Below, piece by piece: positions 27,222 to 37,332 of a stretch of DNA of 40,072 nucleotides. The position numbers were made by a program, and so were the translations under genes. The notes under the pieces were generated by a model. That model was not told the origin of the DNA, made no database searches, and worked only from the letters and a program-made list of their open reading frames with translations. How positions within the stretch are numbered: the stretch's first letter is position 1; each line of letters starts with the position of its first letter. Source of the stretch: an uncultured Bacilli bacterium (GTDB lineage: Bacteria; Bacillota_I; Bacilli_A; RF39; UBA660); the NCBI GenBank assembly GCA_947630955.1, contig CANRJK010000003.1, positions 1-40,072 of the forward strand. The letters are read 5' to 3'.

Positions 27222-29000
27222 ATGGATAAAATAAAAGAAAAATTATCATTATTACCAATGTTACCTGGTTGTTATTTAATGAAAAATAAAGATGGTAACA
27301 TTATATATATTGGTAAAGCTAAGAAACTAAAAAATCGTGTTAGTTCATATTTTCGTGGCAAACATACAGGTAAAACGGCTCGTTTAGTTAGTGAAATAGC
27401 TGATTTTGAATATATTACTGTTGGTAGTGAGATAGAATCATTAATTTTAGAAATAAATTTAATAAAGAAACATAATCCTAAATATAATATCTTACTAAAA
27501 GATGATAAAAGTTATCCTTATATTGAATTAACTGGTGATAAAGTACCAAGATTAAAAGTTGTACGAGTTTTAAATCGCAATAAAAAAAGAAAATATTTAT
27601 ATGGACCTTATCCTAATGTCACAGCTGCTCGTAATGTAGTTAATTTATTAAATAGGCTGTATCCCATTAGAAAATGTAATACCTTCGCTACTAAACCTTG
27701 TCTATATTATCATATTGGTCAATGTTTAGGTTATTGTACTAAAGATGTAGATTATAAAAAAGTTGAAGATATGCGTCAAGAGATTATTCGTTTTTTAAAG
27801 GGTGATCATAGTTTAATTACTGATAAAATAAAAAAAGAAATAAGTGAACACAGTGAAAAATTAGAGTTTGAAAAAGCTTTAGAATTAAAGAAGATGCTAG
27901 ATTATATTACGATTACTTTAACACATCAACAAGTTGAGACAAAAGATAATATTGACCGTGATGTTATTGGTTATTATGAAGAAAAAGGTTATCTTAGTAT
28001 TCAAATTTTCTTTATTCGTGGTTCTAAAATAGTTGAAAGATATTCGAAGATTATTCCTTTAATTGATGAAGTAGAAAGTGAATTAACACGCTATATTGCT
28101 AATTTCTATCATAATATGATGTTACCAAAAGAAATATTAGTTCCAGATATTTTAAATGCTGAAGTCCTTAGTGAATATTTAAAAACAAATGTTAAAATAC
28201 CTCAAAAAGGTGATAAACATAAGTTAGTAGAGATGGTGTGTGAAAACGCTAAAATCGCGCTTAATGAAAATTTTGAATTGATAAAACGTGATGAAGCTAA
28301 GACTCTTGATGCTAATTGTGAACTTAAAAACTTATTAGGCTTAGAGAAATTAGATCGCATTGAAATCTTTGATAATGCTCATTTGTTTGGTACTTATAAT
28401 GTTTCTGGTATGGTTGTTTTTATAGATGGTCGTAAAGCTAAAAATGAGTATCGTAAATATAAAATAAGTGTCGATAGAAATGATGATTACGAAACGATGC
28501 GAGAAGTTATATATCGTCGTTATTTTAGGGTTTTAAAAGATAATTTAGTTCGTCCAGATTTAATTATTGTGGATGGTGGTTTAGGACAAATAAATGCCGC
28601 TAAAGAAGTTATTCAAAGCTTAGGGATGGATATTTTAGTCGTTGGTCTTAAAAAAGATGATCGTCATGCAACTAATAAACTATTAACTAGTGATGAGGAA
28701 TTTGATATTGATCGTCGTAGTAATTTATTTTACCTATTAGAAAGAATGCAAGATGAAGTTCATAATTTTACTATTAATTATCATAAACAAATTCGAAGTA
28801 AAGGGTCTTTATCAAGTATTTTAGATAGTGTTGAAGGAATAGGAAGTAAGAGAAAAAAAGAGTTATTAAGAAAATATCGGACAATTACTAAGATGAAAGA
28901 AGCTGAAATTCAAGAACTTGAAGAGATACTACCTAAAAATGTGGCTCAAAATCTTTATCAATTTTTAAAAGAATATCATTATGATGTTTCAAATAAATAA
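27222..29000 (+). CDS. uvrC: Excinuclease ABC subunit C
   Basis: GIY-YIG domain LPMLPGCYLMKNKDGNIIYIGKAKKLKNRVSSYF; CLYYHIGQCLGYC; DGGLGQINAA; HhH C-terminus. Confidence 0.97.
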   Translation: MDKIKEKLSLLPMLPGCYLMKNKDGNIIYIGKAKKLKNRVSSYFRGKHTGKTARLVSEIADFEYITVGSEIESLILEINLIKKHNPKYNILLKDDKSYPYIELTGDKVPRLKVVRVLNRNKKRKYLYGPYPNVTAARNVVNLLNRLYPIRKCNTFATKPCLYYHIGQCLGYCTKDVDYKKVEDMRQEIIRFLKGDHSLITDKIKKEISEHSEKLEFEKALELKKMLDYITITLTHQQVETKDNIDRDVIGYYEEKGYLSIQIFFIRGSKIVERYSKIIPLIDEVESELTRYIANFYHNMMLPKEILVPDILNAEVLSEYLKTNVKIPQKGDKHKLVEMVCENAKIALNENFELIKRDEAKTLDANCELKNLLGLEKLDRIEIFDNAHLFGTYNVSGMVVFIDGRKAKNEYRKYKISVDRNDDYETMREVIYRRYFRVLKDNLVRPDLIIVDGGLGQINAAKEVIQSLGMDILVVGLKKDDRHATNKLLTSDEEFDIDRRSNLFYLLERMQDEVHNFTINYHKQIRSKGSLSSILDSVEGIGSKRKKELLRKYRTITKMKEAEIQELEEILPKNVAQNLYQFLKEYHYDVSNK

Positions 29001-29069
29001 TTTTGCTTATTTTACAAATTAATAAAATAATGGTAATATATTTGTGGCAAAAGAAAGGACGGGATAATT

Positions 29070-30005
29070 ATGAATTATTTTGATTCATCATATCCTTCAG
29101 ATTATAATCATTTAATTTATTATTTTTGTAGAAAGTTAAACTTAGATGCTAAATTTGCTTTTACTTTAGTTTATGATCAAAAATATAAAGAATTAAGTAA
29201 AAAACAAAGCATTATTAAAAATAGTTTTCTTGTTATTTTAAACAAATATAACAATGGTTTAGTATCTAGTAAAGTTTTAGAAGATGCGAAAGCTTCTTAT
29301 CAATTTTTAGAAAGCTATTTAAATATAATGAAAGAACAATCAAATGTTGATAATAACAAAGTTATGACTCCTTTAAATAAAGATGATAACGAATCTTTCT
29401 TCAGTGCTTTAGAACAAATTAGTCAGATGTCATTTTGTTTTTATGATGGAATGATTAAAATTATCGAAGAGAAAATAAGTCAAACATTAAATGAGGCTGA
29501 CCAAAAAATCTTTGATGAATTTTTTAAATTATTTTTAGATTTTTGGCAATATGCCTATAATGACATATGTACTTTTGAATTTCAACATCTAACAAAAAAA
29601 GACATAACAATGCTATCTAATAAATATAATATGAATTATGTCGTTGGGGTTGATGAGATTATTAAAAACAAAGCTATTGACGGAGCAAATCTTATAAGAC
29701 TGAGTACATATTTTTCAAAAAAGAGACCGAATATGGAAGCTACTTACTTATTAACTACCTTTTTAAAGATATTTGCAAAATTTCATTATATTGATTTTAG
29801 TTTAGATGAATTTAATGATGTCGTTATTTATTCTTTTGATGCAACTTCACGTCTTTTAAAAATAAAAGAAGAATATTTGTATAAATTTGGTTATGAAGTA
29901 AGACATAATCTTCGCAATTCACCATTAGTTGATGTAGATGAAATGCTTGATTATACCGAAAAGAGAATATCTTTATACAATAAGAAAGTTAATCCTGAAA
30001 AATAG
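29070..30005 (+). CDS. Hypothetical protein (311 aa), no family recognised
   Basis: ORF with GAAAGGACGGG RBS. Confidence 0.65.
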   Translation: MNYFDSSYPSDYNHLIYYFCRKLNLDAKFAFTLVYDQKYKELSKKQSIIKNSFLVILNKYNNGLVSSKVLEDAKASYQFLESYLNIMKEQSNVDNNKVMTPLNKDDNESFFSALEQISQMSFCFYDGMIKIIEEKISQTLNEADQKIFDEFFKLFLDFWQYAYNDICTFEFQHLTKKDITMLSNKYNMNYVVGVDEIIKNKAIDGANLIRLSTYFSKKRPNMEATYLLTTFLKIFAKFHYIDFSLDEFNDVVIYSFDATSRLLKIKEEYLYKFGYEVRHNLRNSPLVDVDEMLDYTEKRISLYNKKVNPEK

Positions 30006-30013
30006 TTTATTTT

Positions 30014-30038
30014 AAGACCATAAAAATGGTTTTCTTTT
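30014..30038 (+). terminator. Terminator-like hairpin
   Basis: AAGACCAT-AAAA-ATGGTTTT (G-U pair) followed by CTTTT. Confidence 0.5.
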
Positions 30039-30145
30039 GTGTATTTAAAATTATCTTAACGAATCACGTGTTAAAGTTATAATTATATATGTTTTTAAAT
30101 ATAATTATGATATAATTAATTTATAAAATCTAAGGAAGTGATTAG

Positions 30146-31228
30146 GTGCGAGTTATCATTAGTGCTGGTGGCTCAGGTGGGCATATTTATCCAGCTTTAG
30201 CGATTATAAATAAAATTAAACAACATGAGGCTAATAGTGAGTTTTTATATATAGGAACGCATAATAGAATGGAAAAAGATATTGTTCCTAAACAAGGTAT
30301 TCCTTTTGAAACTATTAAAATTTATGGCTTTGACCGTCATCATTTACTTAATAATTTTAAAGTGGCTTATTATCTATTTAAAAGCTGTAAAAAATGTCGT
30401 AAATTAATTAAAAAATTTAATCCAGATGTCGTTATTGGAGTTGGGGGATATGTAACGGTTCCTGTTTTAATGAGCGCTAAAAAGTTAGGTTATAGAACTT
30501 TTATTCATGAACAGAATAGTATCCCTGGTAAAGCTAATATTTATATATCTAAATTTGTCGATAAAATTGCTGTTTCCATGAAAGGTTCAACCAAGTATTT
30601 TCCTCAAGATAAAGTTGTTTTTACAGGTAACCCTTGTAGTGAAGATGCAATTAATACATTGCAAGTTGATAAGAAAAAGTTTGGTTTAACTAACAGTAAA
30701 AAACTGGTTTTAATTGTTATGGGTTCTCAGGGCGCTACAACAATTAATGATTTAATGGTTAAAGTATTACCTAAAATGGCTAAAGAAAGTTACGAAGTTG
30801 TTTTTGTAACAGGAACGAAAGATTATGAGCAAATAAGTAAAAATACTTTCCCAAGTAATATTAAAATTGTTCCTTATATCGATGGAATGACTGGTTTAAT
30901 GAAAAAAACAGATTTAATGATTACAAGAGCTGGAGCTTCTACTTTAAGCGAGATTATTGCGCTTAAAATACCATCTATTTTAATTCCTAGTCCATATGTT
31001 CCAAATAATCATCAATATTTAAATGCGATGGATTTAGTGAATGAAGATGCAGCTGATATAATTGAAGAAAAAGACTTAAATGAGGATATTTTAATTGAAA
31101 AAGTAAATAATCTTTTGTATGATTATAAAAAGTTAGATAAAATGAAAAAAAATTTGGAAAAATTTGTCGTAAAAGATAGTGGGGAACTTATTTATCACAC
31201 TTTACAAGAACTAATAGAAAGAAAATGA
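30146..31228 (+). CDS. murG: UDP-GlcNAc:undecaprenyl-PP-MurNAc-pentapeptide GlcNAc transferase MurG
   Basis: SAGGSGGHIYPALAI; GVGGYVTVPVLMSA; HEQNSIPGKANI; GSQGATTIND; RAGASTLSEI; GTG start. Confidence 0.97.
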   Translation: MRVIISAGGSGGHIYPALAIINKIKQHEANSEFLYIGTHNRMEKDIVPKQGIPFETIKIYGFDRHHLLNNFKVAYYLFKSCKKCRKLIKKFNPDVVIGVGGYVTVPVLMSAKKLGYRTFIHEQNSIPGKANIYISKFVDKIAVSMKGSTKYFPQDKVVFTGNPCSEDAINTLQVDKKKFGLTNSKKLVLIVMGSQGATTINDLMVKVLPKMAKESYEVVFVTGTKDYEQISKNTFPSNIKIVPYIDGMTGLMKKTDLMITRAGASTLSEIIALKIPSILIPSPYVPNNHQYLNAMDLVNEDAADIIEEKDLNEDILIEKVNNLLYDYKKLDKMKKNLEKFVVKDSGELIYHTLQELIERK

Positions 31229-32127
31229 ATATGAATTTAATAGAAAAAATAAAGAAACTTAATATTGGTGAAATAATTGAAAATGCTGATTTAAAAAAAT
31301 ATACCACTTACCATGTTGGAGGGCATGCTTTAGCGGTTGTTTTACCAGATGATATTTATGGTTTAATCGAATTAATCAAATTGTTAAAAAAAGAAAAAGT
31401 TAAGTATAAAGTTATTGGGCGTGGCTCTAATTTAATCTTTAAAAGTGGATTATATAATGGCATTTTAATTAAACTAGATCATTTTGACTCTTTAAAAATT
31501 GAGGGTAATGAAATTACGGTTGGTGCTGGTTTTCAATTAATTAAACTTGCAACGCGCTTATCACGACTTGGTTATACTGGTATTGAATTTGCAACTGGTA
31601 TTCCAGGAACAGTTGGTGGAGCTATTTTCATGAATGCGGGAGCTTATAAAAGCGATATGGGGTATATTGTTAAAAGTGTTAAAGTTTTAACTCCTGATTT
31701 GCGTGTTGAAGAGTTAACTAACTATGATTTAGATTTTCATTATCGCACCTCTTTTTTACACCAACATCGCGATTATATTTGTTTAGAAGCTACCATTATT
31801 TTAAAACGTGGTGATGCTGATTTAATTATGCAACTAGTAGAAGATCGTAAAAAAAGACGACTTGAAACACAACCTTTGGAATACCCAACTGCTGGGTCTG
31901 TTTTTAGGAACCCCGATGGTGATTATGCTGGCCGCCTTATTGAAGAAATAGGCTATAAAGGACATGTTCAAGGTGGAGCTATGGTAAGCACTAAACATGC
32001 TAATTTTGTTATTAACTATAACAATGCTACCGGAGAAGATATTGAAAAATTAATTTTAGAAATAAAAAAACGAATTAAGGAAAAATATGATATAGATTTA
32101 AAAATAGAACAAGAATTTGTGGAATAG
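31225..32127 (+). CDS. murB: UDP-N-acetylenolpyruvoylglucosamine reductase MurB
   Basis: LKKYTTYHVGGHA; GRGSNLIF; GIEFATGIPGTVGGAIFMNAGAY; PTAGSVFRNP. Confidence 0.97.
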   Translation: MNMNLIEKIKKLNIGEIIENADLKKYTTYHVGGHALAVVLPDDIYGLIELIKLLKKEKVKYKVIGRGSNLIFKSGLYNGILIKLDHFDSLKIEGNEITVGAGFQLIKLATRLSRLGYTGIEFATGIPGTVGGAIFMNAGAYKSDMGYIVKSVKVLTPDLRVEELTNYDLDFHYRTSFLHQHRDYICLEATIILKRGDADLIMQLVEDRKKRRLETQPLEYPTAGSVFRNPDGDYAGRLIEEIGYKGHVQGGAMVSTKHANFVINYNNATGEDIEKLILEIKKRIKEKYDIDLKIEQEFVE

Positions 32128-32135
32128 AGGTTATT

Positions 32136-32813
32136 ATGAATAAACAAAAGAAAAAGAAAAGAAAAATAAAATATAAAAATATTTTTATCTTTATATTTAT
32201 TGCTATATTGCTTTTTATTTGTATTTATTTTGTTTTAGATTCAAAAATAACGAATATCTATATCAAGGGTAATAGTTTTTTAACTGACCAACAAATTATT
32301 GATGAAGCGGGTTTAAAAAATTATCCTAAAATATCGGCTGTTAATACAAAGAAAATTAGTAAAAAATTAAAAGAAAATATTTATATTGAAAACGTCAATA
32401 TAACGCATCATCATTTTTTCCGTGAAATAACAATTGAAATTACGGAAAATAAACCTATTTTATATTATGCTTATGATGAGGTTAGCTTGTTAGCTGATGG
32501 GCGTGAAGTAAAACAGTCATATACATTACCAACTTTAATTAATCAGACACCAGAAGATATTTTAAAAAAATTACTTAAGAAATTAGATGAATTAGATGGA
32601 GATATTTTAACTAGAATTTCCGAGATACGTTATGCTCCAACTAATGTAGATGAACAATTATTCTATCTAACAATGGATGATGGAAATGACGTATATATTA
32701 ATTTTAATAGTTTTTCTAAGTTAAATAACTATATTGATATTGTTAGAAGTTTTAATAATAAAAAAGGAACAGTTCATCTTGATAGTGGTGATTATTTAGA
32801 AATTAATAAGTAA
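32136..32813 (+). CDS. divIB: Cell division protein DivIB/FtsQ
   Basis: N-terminal TM, POTRA-like ITNIYIKGNSFLTDQQIIDEAGL; position between murB and ftsA. Confidence 0.9.
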   Translation: MNKQKKKKRKIKYKNIFIFIFIAILLFICIYFVLDSKITNIYIKGNSFLTDQQIIDEAGLKNYPKISAVNTKKISKKLKENIYIENVNITHHHFFREITIEITENKPILYYAYDEVSLLADGREVKQSYTLPTLINQTPEDILKKLLKKLDELDGDILTRISEIRYAPTNVDEQLFYLTMDDGNDVYINFNSFSKLNNYIDIVRSFNNKKGTVHLDSGDYLEINK

Positions 32814-32820
32814 TTATTGT

Positions 32821-32846
32821 AAGAAACGTCTCTCGTTTCTTTTTTA
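32821..32846 (+). terminator. Rho-independent terminator between divIB and ftsA
   Basis: AAGAAACG / CGTTTCTT followed by T run. Confidence 0.85.
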
Positions 32847-32928
32847 ATCTTTAGAACAATTGATAAAAGCTTTTACATTTTTTATAAATTATAGTATAAT
32901 TAACTTATAGGCTATAGGAGATGATTGT

Positions 32929-34170
32929 ATGAAACATATTTATACTAGTCTTGACATTGGTTCTGATAGTATAAAAATTGTTGTTTGTGAGTTATACAAA
33001 AATAAGTTAAACTTATTAGCTTGTGCTTCATACAAATCAAAGGGCATCAAGAAGGGGTTAATTGTCGATGTAGATGCTGCTTCTTCAAGTATTAGAGGCG
33101 CAATTATGCAAATTGAAAATATTCTTGGTGTCAAAATTGATAAAGTTATTGCTTCTGTACCTAGTTATTTAGCTGAATATTCAGTTATTAAAGCTGTTAT
33201 TGACGTTCCTTCTAAAATAGTAACAAAAAAAGATATTTTAGATGTTATCGACAAAGCTATTGCTTCTAAAACGTTAGAAGATAAGGAAGTTGTTACAGCT
33301 TTACCTGTTGATTTTAAGTTAGATAATGGTATAAGCATCAAAGATCCTTTAAATATGGAAACCCAAAAATTAGGTGTTCGAGCTGTTTTAGTAACCACAC
33401 CTAAGAAGAATATTTACTCTGTCGTAGGTCTTTTAGAAAGTATGAACATAACAACGGTTGATATATCTACTAATGGTATTGGGGACTTTTATGCCTTTAA
33501 AAATAAAGAAATAACTAAAGGTGTAAGCGCAATTATTAATATTGGTAGTGAAATAACTAATATTTCATTATATAATCGAGGAATAATTGTTAAGAGTTCT
33601 ATTATTAATATGGCTGGTAAAAATATCGATAAAGATATTTCTTATATGTATAAAACAGATCGTGAGACTTCTGAAAATCTTAAAATACATTTTGCTTTAG
33701 CTCATAAACATAATGCTAGTACTAGTGATATGTGTGATATAAAAACATCTTTAGATGATGAACTTCGAATCAACCAATTTGAAATATCAGAAGTTGTTTC
33801 TTCAAGAATTGAGGAAATCCTTAATTTGGCTAAAAAAGAACTTAATATATTGACAAGTAAAAAAATTGATTATATTATTATAACAGGGGGTACAAGTAAT
33901 ATGGCTGATATCGAGTATGTTGCCAGTGATGTTTTTGGTAAAGATATTCGCATTGGAAATATTAGGTTAGTTGGTATCCGTGATAATAAATATTCGTCAT
34001 GTGTGGGAAATGTTGTTTATTTTATCAGTAAGCTTAAATTAAAAGGACAAGATTATTTAATGTTTAGTGCTGATGACATTTCTAGATTGTCTAGTATTAG
34101 AAAGAGTTATCAAGAAATAGATAATGAGAAGATGTTAGGAAATTTGATGGAATATTTTTATAGCGAATAG
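32929..34170 (+). CDS. ftsA: Cell division protein FtsA
   Basis: SLDIGSDSIKIVVCEL; actin-like fold pattern; IIITGGTSNM; adjacent to ftsZ. Confidence 0.93.
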   Translation: MKHIYTSLDIGSDSIKIVVCELYKNKLNLLACASYKSKGIKKGLIVDVDAASSSIRGAIMQIENILGVKIDKVIASVPSYLAEYSVIKAVIDVPSKIVTKKDILDVIDKAIASKTLEDKEVVTALPVDFKLDNGISIKDPLNMETQKLGVRAVLVTTPKKNIYSVVGLLESMNITTVDISTNGIGDFYAFKNKEITKGVSAIINIGSEITNISLYNRGIIVKSSIINMAGKNIDKDISYMYKTDRETSENLKIHFALAHKHNASTSDMCDIKTSLDDELRINQFEISEVVSSRIEEILNLAKKELNILTSKKIDYIIITGGTSNMADIEYVASDVFGKDIRIGNIRLVGIRDNKYSSCVGNVVYFISKLKLKGQDYLMFSADDISRLSSIRKSYQEIDNEKMLGNLMEYFYSE

Positions 34171-34183
34171 GAGGATATAATGT

Positions 34184-35269
34184 ATGTTTGGATTAGAAAT
34201 GGATCAAATAGCGAAAATTAAAGTTATCGGTGTCGGTGGTGGTGGAAACAACGCCGTTAATCGTATGATAGATTCTGGGGTAAAAGGAGTAGAATTTATA
34301 GTTGCTAACACAGATTTACAAGTTTTAAATTGTTCTAAGGCACCTGTTAAAATACAAATAGGAGAAGCTTTAACTGGTGGTCGTGGAGCTGGTGCTAAAC
34401 CAGAAATAGGTAGAGAAGCAGCTATGGAAAGTAAAAAAGAGATTGAAGATGCCTTAAGTGGAGCCGATATGGTTTTTATAACTTGTGGTATGGGTGGTGG
34501 AACAGGAACTGGTGCAGCCCCTGTTATTGCACAAATAGCTCAAGAATTAGGTGCTCTTACTGTTGGTATTGTCACTAAACCATTTTCTTTTGAAGGAAAA
34601 AGAAGAATGGAACAAGCTATCTCTGGATTAGAAGAATTAAAAAAGAATGTTGATACTTTAATTGTTATTCCAAATGATCGTTTAAGAGAAATTATCGATA
34701 AAAAGACCCCATTACTTGAATCATTTAGAGAAGTTGATAATGTTTTACGTCGTGGTGTTCAATCTATTTCCGATTTAATTGCTGTAGCTGGTTTAATTAA
34801 TTTGGATTTTGCTGATGTTAAAACAGTTATGGAAAAACGTGGTAACGCTTTAATTGGTATTGGTATAGGACAGGGCGAAAATCGTGCTACTGAAGCTGCT
34901 CGTCAAGCTGTTGCCAGTCCCTTACTTGAAACAAGTATTAGTGGTGCTACAGATGCTATTATCAATGTAACTGGTGGTAGTAATTTAACTTTATTTGAAG
35001 TAGAAGAAGCAGCAGAAGTCATCCGTACAAGCGCTAATACTGATATGAATGCTATCTTTGGTGCTGTAATTAATGAAAACCTAAATGATGAAATTATTGT
35101 AACTGTTATTGCTACTGGTTTTGAAGAAAATAGTGAACCATTATACCATTCTTATTCTCATCAAGAGGACGAAGAAGAAAAACACCATGTACCAGATATT
35201 GATGAAGATGATGACGACGACGATGATAGTGGTATTCCAACTTTCTTAAGAAAAAGAGGAGGCTTTTAA
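34184..35269 (+). CDS. ftsZ: Cell division protein FtsZ
   Basis: [30 protein letters not shown]-terminal peptide IPTFLRKR. Confidence 0.99.
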   Translation: MFGLEMDQIAKIKVIGVGGGGNNAVNRMIDSGVKGVEFIVANTDLQVLNCSKAPVKIQIGEALTGGRGAGAKPEIGREAAMESKKEIEDALSGADMVFITCGMGGGTGTGAAPVIAQIAQELGALTVGIVTKPFSFEGKRRMEQAISGLEELKKNVDTLIVIPNDRLREIIDKKTPLLESFREVDNVLRRGVQSISDLIAVAGLINLDFADVKTVMEKRGNALIGIGIGQGENRATEAARQAVASPLLETSISGATDAIINVTGGSNLTLFEVEEAAEVIRTSANTDMNAIFGAVINENLNDEIIVTVIATGFEENSEPLYHSYSHQEDEEEKHHVPDIDEDDDDDDDSGIPTFLRKRGGF

Positions 35270-35284
35270 GTCAAGCCTTTTTTG
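35260..35284 (+). terminator. Terminator overlapping ftsZ stop
   Basis: AGGCTT / AAGCCT followed by T run. Confidence 0.6.
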
Positions 35285-35289
35285 ATAAC

Positions 35290-35323
35290 AAAAAAATGTC
35301 TAGATTATTTTGACATTTTTTTT
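35290..35323. terminator. Bidirectional terminator
   Basis: AAAAAAATGTC / GACATTTTTTT. Confidence 0.7.
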
Positions 35324-35691
35324 GCTTTTTCCTCATTAAGCAATTGGTTGTAATATATATTACCATAATATTGCCTAGCTTCCAAAAGGGCCTTTCTTCT
35401 ACTAAAGGTCTTCTTCTTTTTACCATTTTGTGTATAATATTTACTTAATGGCTCAGTATAATTTACCACATAACTTATCGTATTTAAATCTCGGGTATGT
35501 GAAATATTTCGATGCATATTTTCTAAATCAATATATTTATCTCCAACTTTTCTTAAAATAGTTGTATAACCATAACCAGAAATACCCATTACTAACATAT
35601 TACCAACATTTAAACCACTCATATCATTATCAGGATAGTAAACATCAATAGTTGCTAAAAATAAATCATTAATATCATATTTTTCAAACAT
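35305..35691 (-). CDS. Hypothetical protein (~128 aa)
   Basis: Internal Met (MFEKYDINDLF) near 35691 preceded by AAAGGAGT is the likely start; ORF-track start 35739 less likely. Confidence 0.6.
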   Translation of the reverse strand: MFEKYDINDLFLATIDVYYPDNDMSGLNVGNMLVMGISGYGYTTILRKVGDKYIDLENMHRNISHTRDLNTISYVVNYTEPLSKYYTQNGKKKKTFSRRKALLEARQYYGNIYYNQLLNEEKAKKMSK

Positions 35692-35820
35692 ATCTAAAAC
35701 TCCTTTCCAATATAATACATCAAAAATATTAAAAGTCAATCAAATAAGATAAATATTATCCAAATAGAAAAAACGACATAAAAATTTATGTTCTTTTTTT
35801 ATAATGATTTTGGTGATAAG

Positions 35821-36597
35821 ATGAAAGTTTATTTAGATCTAATTTTAATTTTAAATTTCTTTCTTGATTTTTTTCTTCTTTTAACACCAGGAATTATTTT
35901 AAAAAGAAATATTAATATTAAATTAATAACGACAAGTGCTTTTATTGGTAGTTTAACTATCTTAATTCTTTTTTTTGATATGACATCTTTATCACTTTTT
36001 ATCATTAAATTAATATTAAGTATTATTATGATTATTGTAGCTTATCCAAAGAAAAATCTTAAATATTTTTTTTATAATTTACTCCTTTTTTATATTGCAA
36101 GTCTTTTCTTAGGTGGAACTTTGTACATGCTAAATATTAATTTATCATATAAAAATAATGGTGTTATCTTTTATCACCATGGACTAGGAATTAATTTTCT
36201 TATGCTTATCTTTTTAGCGCCTTTAATCTTAATATTTTATATTAAAGAACAAAAAATTATTAAAAATAAATATAATAATTATTATAAGGTAAGCATAAAT
36301 ATTAATGAAAGGCAAATAAAAGGAACAGGTTATATTGATAGTGGGAATAATTTAACTTATAAAAGAAGACCAGTTATTTTAATTGATAAAAGAAAGGTTA
36401 TCTTTTTAAAAGAAGAATATAGGATAATTCCCTATAAAGTTGTTAATAAAACATCATTTTTAAAAATATATAAGTGTGATTATGTAAAAATAAATAATAA
36501 AATTATTAAGAACATTTATCTTGGAATTAGTGATGATTCTTTTAATATTGATGGAGTTGATATTCTTTTAAATAATAAATTAATGGAGGACATATGA
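35821..36597 (+). CDS. spoIIGA: SpoIIGA-like sigma-E processing peptidase
   Basis: Five-TM-like N-terminus MKVYLDLILILNFFLDFFLLL; aspartic protease motif GTGYIDSGNNL; immediately upstream of sigE and downstream of ftsZ. Confidence 0.9.
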   Translation: MKVYLDLILILNFFLDFFLLLTPGIILKRNINIKLITTSAFIGSLTILILFFDMTSLSLFIIKLILSIIMIIVAYPKKNLKYFFYNLLLFYIASLFLGGTLYMLNINLSYKNNGVIFYHHGLGINFLMLIFLAPLILIFYIKEQKIIKNKYNNYYKVSININERQIKGTGYIDSGNNLTYKRRPVILIDKRKVIFLKEEYRIIPYKVVNKTSFLKIYKCDYVKINNKIIKNIYLGISDDSFNIDGVDILLNNKLMEDI

Positions 36598-37271
36598 TTA
36601 GAAAAATAATAACTTTTATTAGAAACTTATTTCTTAAAAACATTTATTTTGTTGGTAGCTTAGATAAATTACCAGAACCTTTAACAAAAGAAGAAGAAGT
36701 CTTTTACGTAAAAAAAGGAACAAAAGAGGCTAAAAATAAATTAATCGAACATAATCTTCGACTTGTTGTTTTTTTAGCTAAAAAATATGAAAATACTGGC
36801 GTCGATTTAGAGGATTTAGTTAGTATTGGAACAATTGGTTTAATTAAAGGTGTTGAAACTTATAATTTAGATAAAAACATTAAACTTGCAACGTATGCAT
36901 CAAGATGTATTGACAACGAAATATTAATGTATTTAAGAAAAAATAAAAAAAGACGTGGTGAGATAAGCTTTGAAGATAGTTTAAGTTATGATTCAGAGGG
37001 GAATGAACTTCATTTAGAAGATATTTTGGGTACAGATGATGATATTGTTACAAGAAATTTAGAAAGAGAAACAGAAAGGAAACTACTTTATGAAGAAATT
37101 GAAAAGTTAAATAAACGAGATAAAGAAATTATGATTATGCGTTATGGTTTAAATAATCAAAAAGAATTAACCCAAAAAGAAGTAGCGCATAAACTAGGAA
37201 TTAGTCAATCTTACATATCACGTATTGAAAAAAAAGTAATTAACAGATTACAGGTTTTAAATAGATATTAG
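36594..37271 (+). CDS. sigE: RNA polymerase sporulation sigma factor sigma-E (pro-sigma-E)
   Basis: Pro-sequence then LIEHNLRLVVFLAKKYENTGVDLEDLVSIGTIGLIKGVETYNLDKNIKLATYASRCIDNEILMYLRKNKK; LGTDDDI; ISQSYISRIEKK. Confidence 0.95.
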   Translation: MIRKIITFIRNLFLKNIYFVGSLDKLPEPLTKEEEVFYVKKGTKEAKNKLIEHNLRLVVFLAKKYENTGVDLEDLVSIGTIGLIKGVETYNLDKNIKLATYASRCIDNEILMYLRKNKKRRGEISFEDSLSYDSEGNELHLEDILGTDDDIVTRNLERETERKLLYEEIEKLNKRDKEIMIMRYGLNNQKELTQKEVAHKLGISQSYISRIEKKVINRLQVLNRY

Positions 37272-37332
37272 TTAACTAACTAATATTTTTTTATGTTATA
37301 ATACATATGTAACTTTAATAGGAAGTGATTTT

